A stretch of 64,000 nucleotides of DNA from G963668605 sp963793625 (GTDB lineage: Bacteria > Acidobacteriota > Terriglobia > Bryobacterales > Bryobacteraceae): positions 744,001 to 808,000 of the forward strand of contig CAWCAT010000037.1 of the NCBI GenBank assembly GCA_963793625.1, written 5' to 3'. A program made the translations under genes and the position numbers. The notes under the pieces were generated by a model. It ran no database searches. It was not told the DNA's origin and was given only the letters and a program-made list of their open reading frames with translations. Positions 54,499 to 63,122 of this stretch are shown one piece after another; position 1 is the stretch's first letter, and the number at the start of each line of letters is the position of its first letter.

Positions 54499-55737
54499 TT
54501 AACGCTTCAGGTTAATCGTTTCCTGGCTCAATTCGTCCACCGTCGTGATGACTTTTGAATTGGCCTGGTACCCGCGCTGCAGCACGATCAGATTTGTGAA
54601 TTCGCGCGCGATATCCACATTGGACGACTCGACCGATCCTCCGAGAATGGTGCCGCGTCCGCCTGTCGATGGCATGCCGACGGCCGGCAGCGCTGAGCGC
54701 GCACTCAATTGATAGCTGTTATTCCCGACCGCGATCAGCGATTCCGGATTCCGTATGGATGCCATGGCTAACTGGCCGACGATGATCTGCTGCCCGTCTG
54801 AAAACTGCGCGAGGATTTTGCCGCCATCCGCAAGCCCCACTTTGTTCAGTTGTGCAGCCGGCGACCCGTCCTGTGCGTTTGCGGAAGGTGCGGATTGCTG
54901 TGCGTATTGCGTCAGTCGCGGCGCCCCGTTGTTGTAAAGCTGCCAGGACAGATCGAGCTTCTGCGCACCACTCTTCAGGCCGGTAACGCTTAAAGTCGGC
55001 GCGGCTGCCGCAGGGTCTGGAGTCTTGAGATTTCCGTTGTCGTCAAATTCGAGTGTGCCGGTGATCTCCTGCGTCGCGGGTGGTTCCACGTCCGTGCTTG
55101 GGATCGACATTGTGTACGCCCACTCATTCGCATCGGTCTTTTCATAAGCCACCGAAACCTCATGGGAGGCACCCAGGGAGTCATAGACCGTGATTGAAGA
55201 ATTAAACTTGTCGCCGACCGGTCCGGCAGCGTTCAAGTTCAAATCAAACGAAAATTGAGTGCTGGCGCGGGGCTGCTTGAGCGATCCGACAGGAATGACA
55301 ATGTCGCCGACTGCCCCAATGGTGTTGACCTGTCCGCTCGCATCCGACGTCCAACCCTGGACTTTTTCTCCGGTCGCGGTGAGCAGATTGCCGGCACTGT
55401 CAACCTGCAGATTGCCGCCGCGTGTGTAGAGCATCGCGCCCGCGGAATTTCTTGTGACAAGAAATCCATCTCCCTGAATTGCAGCGTCCAACGGCCGGCT
55501 GCTCGATTGAATAGCGCCTTGCGAAAACTGTCTCAGCGTCACAGGACGGCCGACGCCGAAACCGACTTGAGTTTCTCCAAGCCCCGCTCCCAGCGACTGC
55601 GTGACAAGATCATAAAACGAGACGGAGCTGCCTTTGAAACCCGGTGTATTCAGGTTGGCTAGGTTGTTTCCGGTTACGTCAACGGCAATCGAATGCGCGC
55701 TCAATGCCGATAATGCTGTTGAAAATGATGTGAACAT
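54499..55737 (-). CDS. flgE: Flagellar hook protein FlgE
   Basis: This 412-residue axial protein has the FlgB/C/E/F/G N-terminal motif ANLNTPGFKGSSVSFYD with ALSALSAHSIAVDVTGNNLANL and the C-terminal coiled-coil segment NLIVLQRGYQANSKVITTVDE. The middle domain is Gly/Ser-rich hook D1/D2. Length matches FlgE rather than FlgG. ATG 55737 is preceded by AAGGAG and overlaps the flgD end. Secreted through the FlhA/FliPQR gate. Confidence 0.92.
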   Translation of the reverse strand: MFTSFSTALSALSAHSIAVDVTGNNLANLNTPGFKGSSVSFYDLVTQSLGAGLGETQVGFGVGRPVTLRQFSQGAIQSSSRPLDAAIQGDGFLVTRNSAGAMLYTRGGNLQVDSAGNLLTATGEKVQGWTSDASGQVNTIGAVGDIVIPVGSLKQPRASTQFSFDLNLNAAGPVGDKFNSSITVYDSLGASHEVSVAYEKTDANEWAYTMSIPSTDVEPPATQEITGTLEFDDNGNLKTPDPAAAAPTLSVTGLKSGAQKLDLSWQLYNNGAPRLTQYAQQSAPSANAQDGSPAAQLNKVGLADGGKILAQFSDGQQIIVGQLAMASIRNPESLIAVGNNSYQLSARSALPAVGMPSTGGRGTILGGSVESSNVDIAREFTNLIVLQRGYQANSKVITTVDELSQETINLKR

Positions 55738-56033
55738 AATTGCTCCTTCTTAGTTCCCTTCGTTGTGGTGGCCGGCGTCTGGACCGCTTCTCGGATCGCG
55801 CTGAGATCCTGACGCATGCCCATCGTTTGTTCCAGCTGAGTGAACTGCGCCAACTGCGTGAGGAACTGCGTTCCGTCAGTTGGTTCGAGCGGATTCTGGT
55901 TCTTCAATTGCGCAACCAGCAGTTTGAGAAATGTATCCTTCGTTGCCACGTCGCCATTGCTTGCTACCACGGGGGTTTTCTGCGGCTCGCTTCCACTGGC
56001 GGAAACCGGAGCCCAGCCCTGCACGCTGCTCAT
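55701..56033 (-). CDS. flgD: Short FlgD hook-capping protein
   Basis: This 110-residue protein contains only the conserved N-terminal FlgD core (KDTFLKLLVAQLKNQNPLEP, TQFLTQLAQFTQLEQ). The C-terminal FlgD_ig/Tudor domains found in model proteins of about 220 residues are absent. The last residues overlap the start of flgE by 37 bases. ATG 56033 overlaps the fliK stop (ATGA). Short FlgD forms occur in some phyla, so this may be native. Confidence 0.85.
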   Translation of the reverse strand: MSSVQGWAPVSASGSEPQKTPVVASNGDVATKDTFLKLLVAQLKNQNPLEPTDGTQFLTQLAQFTQLEQTMGMRQDLSAIREAVQTPATTTKGTKKEQLCSHHFQQHYRH

Positions 56034-57359
56034 CGCATGTTCTCCTTTTTTGCACTGCTATCTTTCTGAGCAAGACTGTCGTCCAGCTCTTCCATCCATT
56101 CGGGCCGCCGTTGCTCTTCGCGCTGCTGTCTTCCGCCACCCGAGTGCTGCTGCGGATTTTCTCGGGGCGACGATTGCGGGAAAGCCTCGCTTCCCGTCAT
56201 ATCCTGATCCGGCGTTTGCGTAGCGATGTGCGTGCCTGCGGGATGCCAGGCCTCCGTACGATAGCCCTCTCGCTCCAGGTTCCCGACTAGTTCACCTAGA
56301 TCACGGCGTAGGGATGAAGTGAGCTCCACATCGGGAGTGCGAACCGCAACCTCTACGCGCCCCAGTTTTTCGACGACACGCACATCAACGGGCTTGCTCT
56401 GATCCTGTGTCAGACGGAGCGAAATTTCGCGGGCCACAGGGGCGAGCGGTGGAGCGGGTTTCTCGACTATCTCCACTCGACGGGGCTCGGCGGTGGGTTG
56501 GGCTTGCGGGATCTCGGCATGGCGAATCTTTGGGGCGGTCTGGACAACGTTAGGTACAGGCGCTTCCACGTGGGCGGGTGCGGGGACTCGCAAGGGAGTT
56601 TCAATATTCTCGGCTCTCTTGTGGTGTTCGGGGGGCCGATCTTTCGGGTCGTGTTGTTCTGATCCGGAATCAGCCAGAGCCTTGCTCCTGGGCGCCGGCT
56701 GCGGTGTCTCCGGTGTCACTGGTGATAGAACGCGCTCGCTTACGCGCGCGCCTCTGGTTGGAGTTGCATCCTTATTCAAGGGCTCAGTCGTGTTCTCGGC
56801 CGGGTTCTGCGGCTGAGGCTGCGACAGCTCTACCTGATCCACTTGCTGCAGGCGCAGCCCGAACGCGACTTCAGGTTGCGGAGTCCGCCCCAGTTTCATG
56901 ACCTCGTGTTCTATGGGCTCGGGCGCCATGCGGACTGCTGGAGGCGGTTCAGATGGTTCGATGGGCGCTGTCGGAATATCCGGAACACTTACGGGGAGCG
57001 CTGCAAGCGTTGGCACAGGTACAGGCACAGGCACAGGCCGGCACAGGCACCGGAATGCTCAGCGTCCATTCCGGAATGGGCCGCACTTCGAACAGTGTGG
57101 TGCTCCAGATTGGAACGGTCTTCTTTTTGTCTTCTTTGGGTTCAGGCTCCTCACTTCTGTCTGTGGATGGCGCCAAAAGTTCATCAGGGAGCGAGGGAGT
57201 CGCCGATTCATTGTCATTTATCAGCAACTCCCCCAACAGAGAGAGAAAGGGATCAGCCTGCACACCCTCGGCCGCCAGCAACGCGGCCGTACCATCCGAA
57301 AGAACCGGGAGAGGTGTTATTAAGCTATCCGAAAGGTTTGGGATGCAGGCGCTGATCAC
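56030..57359 (-). CDS. fliK: Hook-length control protein FliK (frame break in a VP repeat)
   Basis: The N-terminal part from GTG 57359 is Ser/Pro-rich with PFLSLLGELLINDNE and ends in a Val-Pro run. The C-terminal part (from about 57034) is a long Pro/Glu-rich linker followed by the FliK substrate-switch domain (ISLRLTQDQSKPVDVRVVEK, VAVRTPDVELTSSLRRDLGE). The frame shifts inside the hexanucleotide repeat 57012-57051. Hook length is measured by the linker, so repeat number could alter it. The stop overlaps flgD. Confidence 0.7.
57012..57051. repeat. Hexanucleotide repeat (GGCACA) in fliK
   Basis: Units GGCACA, GGTACA, GGCACA, GGCACA, GGCC, GGCACA and GGCACC follow one another. On the coding (minus) strand each full unit is a Val-Pro dipeptide. 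The four-base unit GGCC breaks the reading frame, joining N- and C-terminal parts of fliK in different frames. Slippage of full units would keep the frame; the short unit may be an assembly error. Confidence 0.8.
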
Positions 57360-57578
57360 ACCGGCATGTAATGCAGTTCATGCGCCAAACTTTTCGGCGC
57401 ACGATTTCAACGAATTGGGCGGACAGCTTGCGCCATCAATTTGTCAATTTCAGACAGGAGACAACTCTTTGCCACTTCGAGCAAGAGCTTTCACTTAAGC
57501 TCATCGCCTGAATTTCGAAATATTCGAATGTTTTTTCTCGCGGCTAGCAAATTGCAATGAACACAATCGGAGTTCACA
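57360..57578. promoter_or_regulatory. Divergent fliK / flgF intergenic region with TTCGAA repeat
   Basis: This is a 219-base non-coding gap. It contains TTCGAA twice (57514-57519 and 57523-57528), forming TTCGAA-ATA-TTCGAA, followed by a T run. No sigma-28 or sigma-54 promoter with correct spacing is evident to me. The ribosome binding site of flgF is GGAG at 57566-57569. Confidence 0.35.
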
Positions 57579-58295
57579 ATGGACCAACTGACAAGCATGG
57601 CAGCCAGCGGAATGCGGGCGCGTATGGAAGCGCTCGATATGCTGGCCAATAACCTGGCAAACGCTGCAACATCTGGTTATAAGGCAGATCGAGAGTTTTA
57701 TAACCTTTATGCTGCTGAAGATGCTCAGGCCACTATGCCTGTGACAGAACAGCCCTGGACCGATCATTCGCAGGGCACCCTGACACCGACAGGCAACCTT
57801 CTGGATTTAGCTATCTCGGGCAAGGGTTTCTTTGTCGTGGAGGGCCGCAACGGACCTCTCTATACACGCAACGGAAACTTTCGTCTGGCGCGCAATGGTG
57901 AGCTGCAAACACAGGAGGGTTTTCCGGTGCGCGTGCAGGGCGGTGGGAAGCTCACGCTGGACCCCGCGTCCTCTTTTGAAATTTCGAGCGACGGTTCGGT
58001 GCACCAGAACGGACAGGAAATCGCCCGCATGGAACTCGCGGACTTCGAAAAACAATCGGCCCTGCAGAAGCGTGAAGGGAATTACTTCCAGTTGATCGAT
58101 CCGCGCACGCCTTCCCGCAGTGCAACCGCTGAAGTGCTGCAAGGCAAGCTGGAGGCCGCAAACGTCGGCACTGCCGAAACGGCGGTTCGTTTGGTGGGCG
58201 TGATGCGCCAGTTCGAAATGCTGCAACGCGCGATCACGATTGGCGGAGAGATGAATCGCCGCAGCATTGAAGAAGTAGCCAAGGTCGCAGCGTAA
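57579..58295 (+). CDS. flgF: Flagellar rod protein FlgF
   Basis: This 238-residue rod protein has MLANNLANAATSGYKADREF at the N-terminus and QRAITIGGEMNRRSIEEVAKV at the C-terminus, the two ends forming the axial coiled coil. The central segment LAISGKGFFVVEGRNGPLYTR is the family D1 domain. It forms the proximal rod with FlgB/C. It is preceded by GGAG and followed by flgG after 18 bases. FlgB/C and FliE are not in the window. Confidence 0.9.
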   Translation: MDQLTSMAASGMRARMEALDMLANNLANAATSGYKADREFYNLYAAEDAQATMPVTEQPWTDHSQGTLTPTGNLLDLAISGKGFFVVEGRNGPLYTRNGNFRLARNGELQTQEGFPVRVQGGGKLTLDPASSFEISSDGSVHQNGQEIARMELADFEKQSALQKREGNYFQLIDPRTPSRSATAEVLQGKLEAANVGTAETAVRLVGVMRQFEMLQRAITIGGEMNRRSIEEVAKVAA

Positions 58296-58313
58296 GCAGA
58301 AAGAGGATATTTC

Positions 58314-59105
58314 ATGATCAGAGCTCTTTATAGTGCCGGCAGCGGCATGACGGCGCAACAGATGAACGTCGATAATATAGCGCACAATCTTGCCAACGCC
58401 AACACGATTGGCTTCAAAATGCGCCGCACGCAGTTTCAGGACTTGCTCTACCAAACGATCATTCAGCCTGGTGCAGCGGCCGGATCGCAAAGCGTGGTCC
58501 CGAGCGGGTTGCAACTTGGATTAGGGACGAAGCCAGTGGCAAACGAAATCAGTTTCGCGCAGGGTGATTTCTCGTCAACCAATAATCCTCTCGACGTCGT
58601 GATTCAGGGTCGAGGGTTTTTTCAGGTGCGCAGAGCCTCTGGCGAACTATCCTATTCGCGCGCTGGCGCTTTCCATCTGGATCGCGACGGAAATATGGTG
58701 ACGGCCGACGGAGAATCACTCGAGCCACAGATCACAGTGCCTGCAGAGGCACAATCCATTACGATCGCGGCAGACGGAACGGTCAGTTTCGCGCTACCCG
58801 GACAAAGCGCTGCGCAGGTGGCCGGCCAGATTCAGTTGGCGAATTTCGCGAACCCTGCCGGCTTGAACAGCATTGGACGCAATCTCTACACACCAACCGA
58901 TGCCTCTGGTGAACCTACCGTGGGAAACCCTGGTGGACAGGAGGGGCTCGGCACGCTGATGCAAGGCTACGTCGAACAATCCAACGTGAGCGTGGTGGAG
59001 GAGTTCATCAGCATGATCGTCAGCCAGCGCGCTTACGAGGCCAATTCGAAGGTCGTCAAGGCGGCTGACGAAATGTATCAACAGGTCAATAACCTCACCC
59101 GATGA
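58314..59105 (+). CDS. flgG: Flagellar distal rod protein FlgG
   Basis: This 263-residue distal rod protein has MIRALYSAGSGMTAQQMNVD and NIAHNLANANTIGFKMRRTQ at the N-terminus, and EFISMIVSQRAYEANSKVVK with ADEMYQQVNNLTR at the C-terminus. Its length is standard for FlgG. The Shine-Dalgarno AGAGGA precedes ATG. Its stop overlaps the flgA start (ATGA). Exported via the type III apparatus encoded on the other strand. Confidence 0.93.
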   Translation: MIRALYSAGSGMTAQQMNVDNIAHNLANANTIGFKMRRTQFQDLLYQTIIQPGAAAGSQSVVPSGLQLGLGTKPVANEISFAQGDFSSTNNPLDVVIQGRGFFQVRRASGELSYSRAGAFHLDRDGNMVTADGESLEPQITVPAEAQSITIAADGTVSFALPGQSAAQVAGQIQLANFANPAGLNSIGRNLYTPTDASGEPTVGNPGGQEGLGTLMQGYVEQSNVSVVEEFISMIVSQRAYEANSKVVKAADEMYQQVNNLTR

Positions 59106-60023
59106 AAGTCTCTCTCCTGCTGTGTCTGCTTGTGCCGGCCGTCCTTACGGCGGCTGGTTCCTGCCTGGTTGTGGAGCAGGATCAAATCCTCGCCTCAGCT
59201 TTGGCAGCCCGAATTCCTGCATTCTTCAAAGCCGACCCGGCTGCCGTTGCGGGTCTGGCACCGGCACCGGGGCAGCAGCGCGTTTTCCGTCGCGTGGAGC
59301 TGGACCGCATAGCCTCGCGGCTCGGTATAACGCTCCAGGCAGCGGAGGACATCTGTGTGGAACGAGGCAGCGCTGTGTTGGAGCGTGCCCAACTCGAAAG
59401 CGCCTTGGCGGAGGCTCTCGCTGGGACCGGCGCTGAATTTCGCCTGCTGGACTTCAGCAGAATGCCCGTGCCGCGGGGCAAGTTGGAATTTCGCCGCTCG
59501 GGACTTGGTGGTGCCGCGCGGGGCTCAGGTTGATGTGCCGGTAATCTGGCGTGGGCGGCTCATGTATTCGCCGACTCGTAGCGTTTCTGTCTGGGTGAAG
59601 CTGACAATGAGCGCCGATCGCAAGAGAGTGACGGCCATCCACGATCTTCCCATCGGGCAGCCGATCCAGGCAGAGCAACTGCAATTGGAGCAGGCCCCCG
59701 AGTTCCCGTTCGGTGAGCCTTGCGCGGGCACGATTGAAGAAGTTGCCGGCAAAGTGCCGCGCAGATCACTACGGCGCGGAGAGACTGTCCGGCTTGCCTT
59801 GTTGGCGCTGCCGAGAGAAGTACAGCGTGGTGACACTGTCGAGGTCGAGGTGGAAAGCGGGGCTGCGCGACTCAATTTCCAAGGCACTGCGGAATCTGGT
59901 GGCAGGCAAGGTGATCGCGTAATGGTGAAGAACCCGGAAAATGGACAGCGATTCGCCGCGCAGGTCGAGGGTAAGGGAAAAGTGTCAGTCAACACCGAAA
60001 GGAAGAGCAATGCGCGTCACTAA
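59102..60023 (+). CDS. flgA: P-ring chaperone FlgA (frameshifted)
   Basis: A signal peptide (MKVSLLLCLLVPAVLTAAGS) is followed by about 130 residues in one frame. The C-terminal SAF/ChapFlgA domain (VWVKLTMSADRKRVTAIHDL, VAGKVPRRSLRRGETVR, VSVNTERKSNARH) is in another. The break near 59510 is explained by one surplus G: RRSGL continues as VVPRGAQVDVPVIW. FlgA is a periplasmic chaperone for P-ring assembly by FlgI. Its TAA overlaps the flgH start by 14 bases. Confidence 0.8.
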
Positions 60024-60707
60024 TTATCTTGGGGTTCTGCTGCTGTGCGAGCGCTAGCGATGCAGGCCGCGCGAAAGCCATCTGAGCCACCCGCTTCGGC
60101 GCTGGACCAGTATGTGCAGGAAGCCATGTCGCGCGCGCCGGCCAGATCGACAAATGATTCATCGGGTTCGCTCTATTCCGCTGTATCGCCCTTGGGTGAC
60201 GTCGCCAGCGATCAGAGGATTCGTAACGTGGATGATATCGTCACGATCCTGGTCTCGGATCGCGCTTCGGCTGTGTCGAAGGGCGGCACCAACACCTCGC
60301 GCAAGTCAGATACGAAGCAATCCGTAGGTTCGATCTTCGGGAAAACGAATCCCCTGGGTCCGCTTGCGAATCTGGCGAGCGCAAACGGCGAAACTCAACT
60401 CCAGGGACAAGGCGAGACGAGCCGTGAGAACAATCTGACAACCACGCTAACCGGGCGTGTCACGCATGTGCTGCCTAACGGCTACTTCGTGATCGAAGGG
60501 CGCAAGCAGGTGTCGGTAAACTCCGAGCAGCAAATCGTTACGGTGCGCGGCGTAGCCAGGCCCACCGACATCGGGCCGGGAAATCAGGTGCGTTCCGATC
60601 GCCTCGCCCAGATGGAAGTGCGCGTGAGCGGCAAAGGCGTTGTGAGCGATGCCGTGCGCCGGCCGTTTATTCTGTATCGTCTGCTACTGGGCATTCTGCC
60701 CTTCTGA
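60010..60707 (+). CDS. flgH: L-ring protein FlgH (frame break in the leader)
   Basis: The main part is a 220-residue frame with FlgH motifs: RIRNVDDIVTILVSDRASAVSKGG, GETSRENNLTTTLTGRVTHV, LPNGYFVIEGRKQVSVNSEQ and VRSDRLAQMEVRVSGKGVVS. The leader MRVTNYLGVLLL from ATG 60010 (preceded by AGGAAGAG) is in another frame, so one base near 60043 is probably wrong. FlgH forms the outer-membrane ring; a lipobox is not certain because the frame break falls there. It overlaps flgA. Confidence 0.8.
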
Positions 60708-60713
60708 GAATCT

Positions 60714-61814
60714 ATGAAACGTCGCTACATGCTGCTGATCGCTGCCCTCCTGCTTGCGTTGGAGTTGACTGCAGCCGTGAGGCTCAAGGAATTGGTTTCG
60801 CTCGAGGGCGTGCGTGACAATCAACTGCTTGGTTACGGACTCGTGGTTGGATTAGCCGGGACGGGCGATAAGCGACAGACCGTGTTTTCCGCGCAGAGCC
60901 TCGCGAACATGCTGGAGCGGATGGGGGTTGTGGTGCAGCCATCGGCCATTCTGGTGCGGAACACAGCAGCCGTGATGATTACAGCGACCCTGCCTCCATT
61001 CGCGCAGCCAGGCACCAGGATCGACGTCACGGTGGCGGCGATTGGCGACTCCGCCAACCTGCAGGGTGGCCTCTTGATCATTGCTCCGCTGAAGGCTGCG
61101 GACGGTCAGGTCTATGCAGTTGCGCAGGGACCGCTCCTGACTGGCGGCTTCAGTGCGGGCGGCGGGGGCAACAAACAAACAGTGAACCACCCTACTACTG
61201 CACGTGTTCCAAGCGGCGCGATTGTGGAGCGCAAGCCTCCCTCTCAAGCTCCCGGCCAGAAGCTCAAACTGCAACTGAACCGCGCGGATTTCACGACCGC
61301 GGCGCGGGTCGCCCAAACCATCAACCGTAAATTCGCAACGGAAGCGAAGGTGGTGGCGCAGGCAGAGAACGCGGCATTGGTGAGTGTGGATTTACCGTCA
61401 GCGTTTGCCAGTCGTCCAGTCGAGTTCATCGCAGAAGTTGAAGCGCTCCAAGTGGACTCCGATCAGCGCGCACGTATCGTCGTGAACGAGCGCACGGGCA
61501 GCATCGTGCTAGGGAAAGAAGTGCGCATTAACCCGGTCGCAGTAATGCATGGGGCTCTGACTGTGGAAATTCAGACCACCATCAACGTGTCGCAGCCAGG
61601 ACCGCTCTCGAGCGGTGAAACCGCCGTGACCCCGCAGGTAGGTGTCACGGTCAAAGAAGAGAAGGCCCGCAGTATTTCTTTGAAGCCGGGCGCCAGCGTG
61701 GAAGACCTGGTGCGCGCATTGATGGCGATCGGTTCGACGCCGCGCGACGTGATCGCGATTCTGCAGACTTTGCGAGCGGCGGGCGCGCTCGACGCTGAAC
61801 TGGAGGTAATCTGA
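60714..61814 (+). CDS. flgI: P-ring protein FlgI
   Basis: This 366-residue periplasmic ring protein has a signal peptide (MLLIAALLLALELTAAV) and the start of the mature protein RLKELVSLEGVRDNQLLGYG, which is diagnostic, as is VVGLAGTGDKRQTVFSAQSL and the C-terminal VEDLVRALMAIGSTPRDVIA. Length is normal. Together with flgH it shows that the flagellum spans a Gram-negative envelope. Stop overlaps flgJ by one base. Confidence 0.93.
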   Translation: MKRRYMLLIAALLLALELTAAVRLKELVSLEGVRDNQLLGYGLVVGLAGTGDKRQTVFSAQSLANMLERMGVVVQPSAILVRNTAAVMITATLPPFAQPGTRIDVTVAAIGDSANLQGGLLIIAPLKAADGQVYAVAQGPLLTGGFSAGGGGNKQTVNHPTTARVPSGAIVERKPPSQAPGQKLKLQLNRADFTTAARVAQTINRKFATEAKVVAQAENAALVSVDLPSAFASRPVEFIAEVEALQVDSDQRARIVVNERTGSIVLGKEVRINPVAVMHGALTVEIQTTINVSQPGPLSSGETAVTPQVGVTVKEEKARSISLKPGASVEDLVRALMAIGSTPRDVIAILQTLRAAGALDAELEVI

Positions 61815-62104
61815 TGTCGCTCTCTCCGATTCTCCCCGGCCTCACGGTTGGATCCGACGCCACCCCCGCTCCCAAGTCCGATCCCGCCAAAGTGCGTGAC
61901 GCCGCGAAGCAATTTGAATCATTGTTGATCGGCCAGATGCTCAGGCAGGTGCGTGAATCGAACAGCCTTGAACCTGGTGATCAGTCCGCAACCGCAATCC
62001 TCGAGATGGCAGAGCAGCAATTCGCGCAAGTGATGGCGGCCAACGGCGGAATGGGTCTGGCTAATCTGGTCGTGCGAGGCATGACGCCCAAGGATCCTCA
62101 GTAG
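61814..62104 (+). CDS. flgJ: Rod-binding protein, FlgJ N-terminal type
   Basis: This 96-residue protein of the Rod-binding family (PF10135-like) contains AAKQFESLLIGQMLRQVRES and AEQQFAQVMAANGGMGLANL. It lacks the glucosaminidase domain of enterobacterial FlgJ, so peptidoglycan cutting must come from elsewhere. It is the last gene of the flgF-flgG-flgA-flgH-flgI-flgJ operon. It overlaps convergent fliS by seven bases. Confidence 0.85.
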   Translation: MSLSPILPGLTVGSDATPAPKSDPAKVRDAAKQFESLLIGQMLRQVRESNSLEPGDQSATAILEMAEQQFAQVMAANGGMGLANLVVRGMTPKDPQ

Positions 62105-62547
62105 CTGTAAGCAACTGGTGCGTACTCGGCGGCTTCTGCGTAGGCAGGCAAGGGGATGTCCAACTCCTCGGCTCCCGCTTCCAACGAGCATTGCATCCAG
62201 CCGTCCAGAAGTGTAGAGAGCAGTATCTCGCACTCAGCGAGAGGCTCATCGGCTTGCTTCAGATTAGCTTCGGTTAAGCTGCGCTGCAGGTAATCGTAAA
62301 GTTCCGCCAGTGAGCGGCCCACGTCGCCACCTGCACTAGTATCGAGTGAGGTCGCCAACTCCGTAATGATCGCCGATGCCTTGCTGATTGAGCGGCTGCG
62401 GCCTTCAATCTCACCGTCCCGCAGATATACGCGCGCCTGCACAACCGAATCAATCGCGGCACGGTAGAGAATACGGATCAACTCAACGGGGCTCGCCGAG
62501 AGAACTTCCGATTCCAGGCTGTGCCGGTAATACTCGCTATTCAGCAT
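62098..62547 (-). CDS. fliS: Flagellin chaperone FliS
   Basis: This 149-residue four-helix protein has the FliS signatures EYYRHSLESEVLSASPVELI and ILYRAAIDSVVQARVYLRDG, with IITELATSLDTSAGGDVGRS and LYDYLQRSLTEANLKQADEP later. It caps the C-terminus of flagellin before secretion. The flagellin gene itself is not in the window. A GCCGATA-type sigma-28 promoter lies 22 bases upstream of the start, fitting late expression with FliA. Confidence 0.88.
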   Translation of the reverse strand: MLNSEYYRHSLESEVLSASPVELIRILYRAAIDSVVQARVYLRDGEIEGRSRSISKASAIITELATSLDTSAGGDVGRSLAELYDYLQRSLTEANLKQADEPLAECEILLSTLLDGWMQCSLEAGAEELDIPLPAYAEAAEYAPVAYSY

Positions 62548-62568
62548 TGCTTTCCCTCACACTGCCTC

Positions 62569-62595
62569 GTATCGGCCAAAGTAGCGAAAGCTAGA
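62569..62595 (-). promoter_or_regulatory. Candidate sigma-28 promoter of fliS
   Basis: On the minus strand TCTAGCTT (62595-62588), an eleven-base spacer, then GCCGATAC (62576-62569) match the FliA consensus TAAAGTTT-N11-GCCGATAA best in the -10 element. The start codon of fliS follows 22 bases later. FliA is encoded in this window. Confidence 0.5.
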
Positions 62596-62633
62596 ACTTT
62601 TCAATTCCGCTATGCGAAGGCCACGTATGAGAG

Positions 62634-62912
62634 CTAGTGCTGTTGCCGGTCCATTCGCCGACCGCCGCCGGCTATTGCGCAACGTTCCACTCGTTGGGCT
62701 CCAAGAGCGATCCCGGCGAACGCGGACTCGTTGCTCGACCTATCGACGAGCGGCGTAAGGCGGTCGTATTGTCCGCAGGTGCTGCATTGGTTCAAGCTGG
62801 CCGACGACGGAGCCGCAGATTCTTCCACGGGCACCATTCGCGGTCGGAGCACCTCATCGACACCCGCGCGAGAAGAGAAAGTCGCACCAGTGCGCGGTGC
62901 GGGCGCTGGCAT
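62634..62912 (-). CDS. Small protein, possibly FlgM-like, frame uncertain
   Basis: This 92-residue frame starts with ATG overlapping the stop of a preceding small frame (TAATG at 62910-62914), which suggests real coupled genes. The C-terminal part, QRVERCAIAGGGRRMDRQQH, resembles the end of FlgM anti-sigma-28 proteins, where a conserved Arg-Val-Glu and Ala-Ile helix precede a basic Tyr/Asp segment. An indel would be needed to continue into LALIRGLRIAE in the other frame. No diagnostic FlgM motif is complete, so this is tentative. Confidence 0.35.
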   Translation of the reverse strand: MPAPAPRTGATFSSRAGVDEVLRPRMVPVEESAAPSSASLNQCSTCGQYDRLTPLVDRSSNESAFAGIALGAQRVERCAIAGGGRRMDRQQH

Positions 62913-63071
62913 TAAGAATCAAACAGCGACTCATCGGGATGCTCCCGCACGAGTTTCCGGATGCGCCGTTCCAGCCCGTCGATGTACTGCTGTGCGAACC
63001 CCTGCGATCCGATGGTGCAGTTGCGGTAACGTCGACTCCACATAGAGGAGTTGGTGATCAGCGATGATCAT
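62912..63071 (-). CDS. Small unidentified protein between flaG and the FlgM-like frame (frame break)
   Basis: One frame from ATG 63071 reads MIIADHQLLYVEST; a shift of one base near 63030 continues it as YRNCTIGSQGFAQQYIDGLE and then RRIRKLVREHPDESLFDS, ending at the TAA overlapping the next ATG. The product would be about 52 residues and mostly helical. I do not recognise the family. The region between flaG and fliS thus probably holds one or two small flagellar accessory genes obscured by indels. Confidence 0.35.
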
Positions 63072-63122
63072 GCGGGCACCCGTAAACAATGGCCGAGAAC
63101 CCACGCGGAAGCAGGTGCCGTC

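Noticed and set aside
57012..57051. Possible CRISPR-like or satellite array
   Set aside because: Units are six bases and encode Val-Pro in fliK; no spacers.
57419..57480. Sigma-54 promoter upstream of fliK (minus strand GTGGCAAAGAGTTG)
   Set aside because: The -12 element lacks the GC at correct spacing, so it does not meet the consensus.
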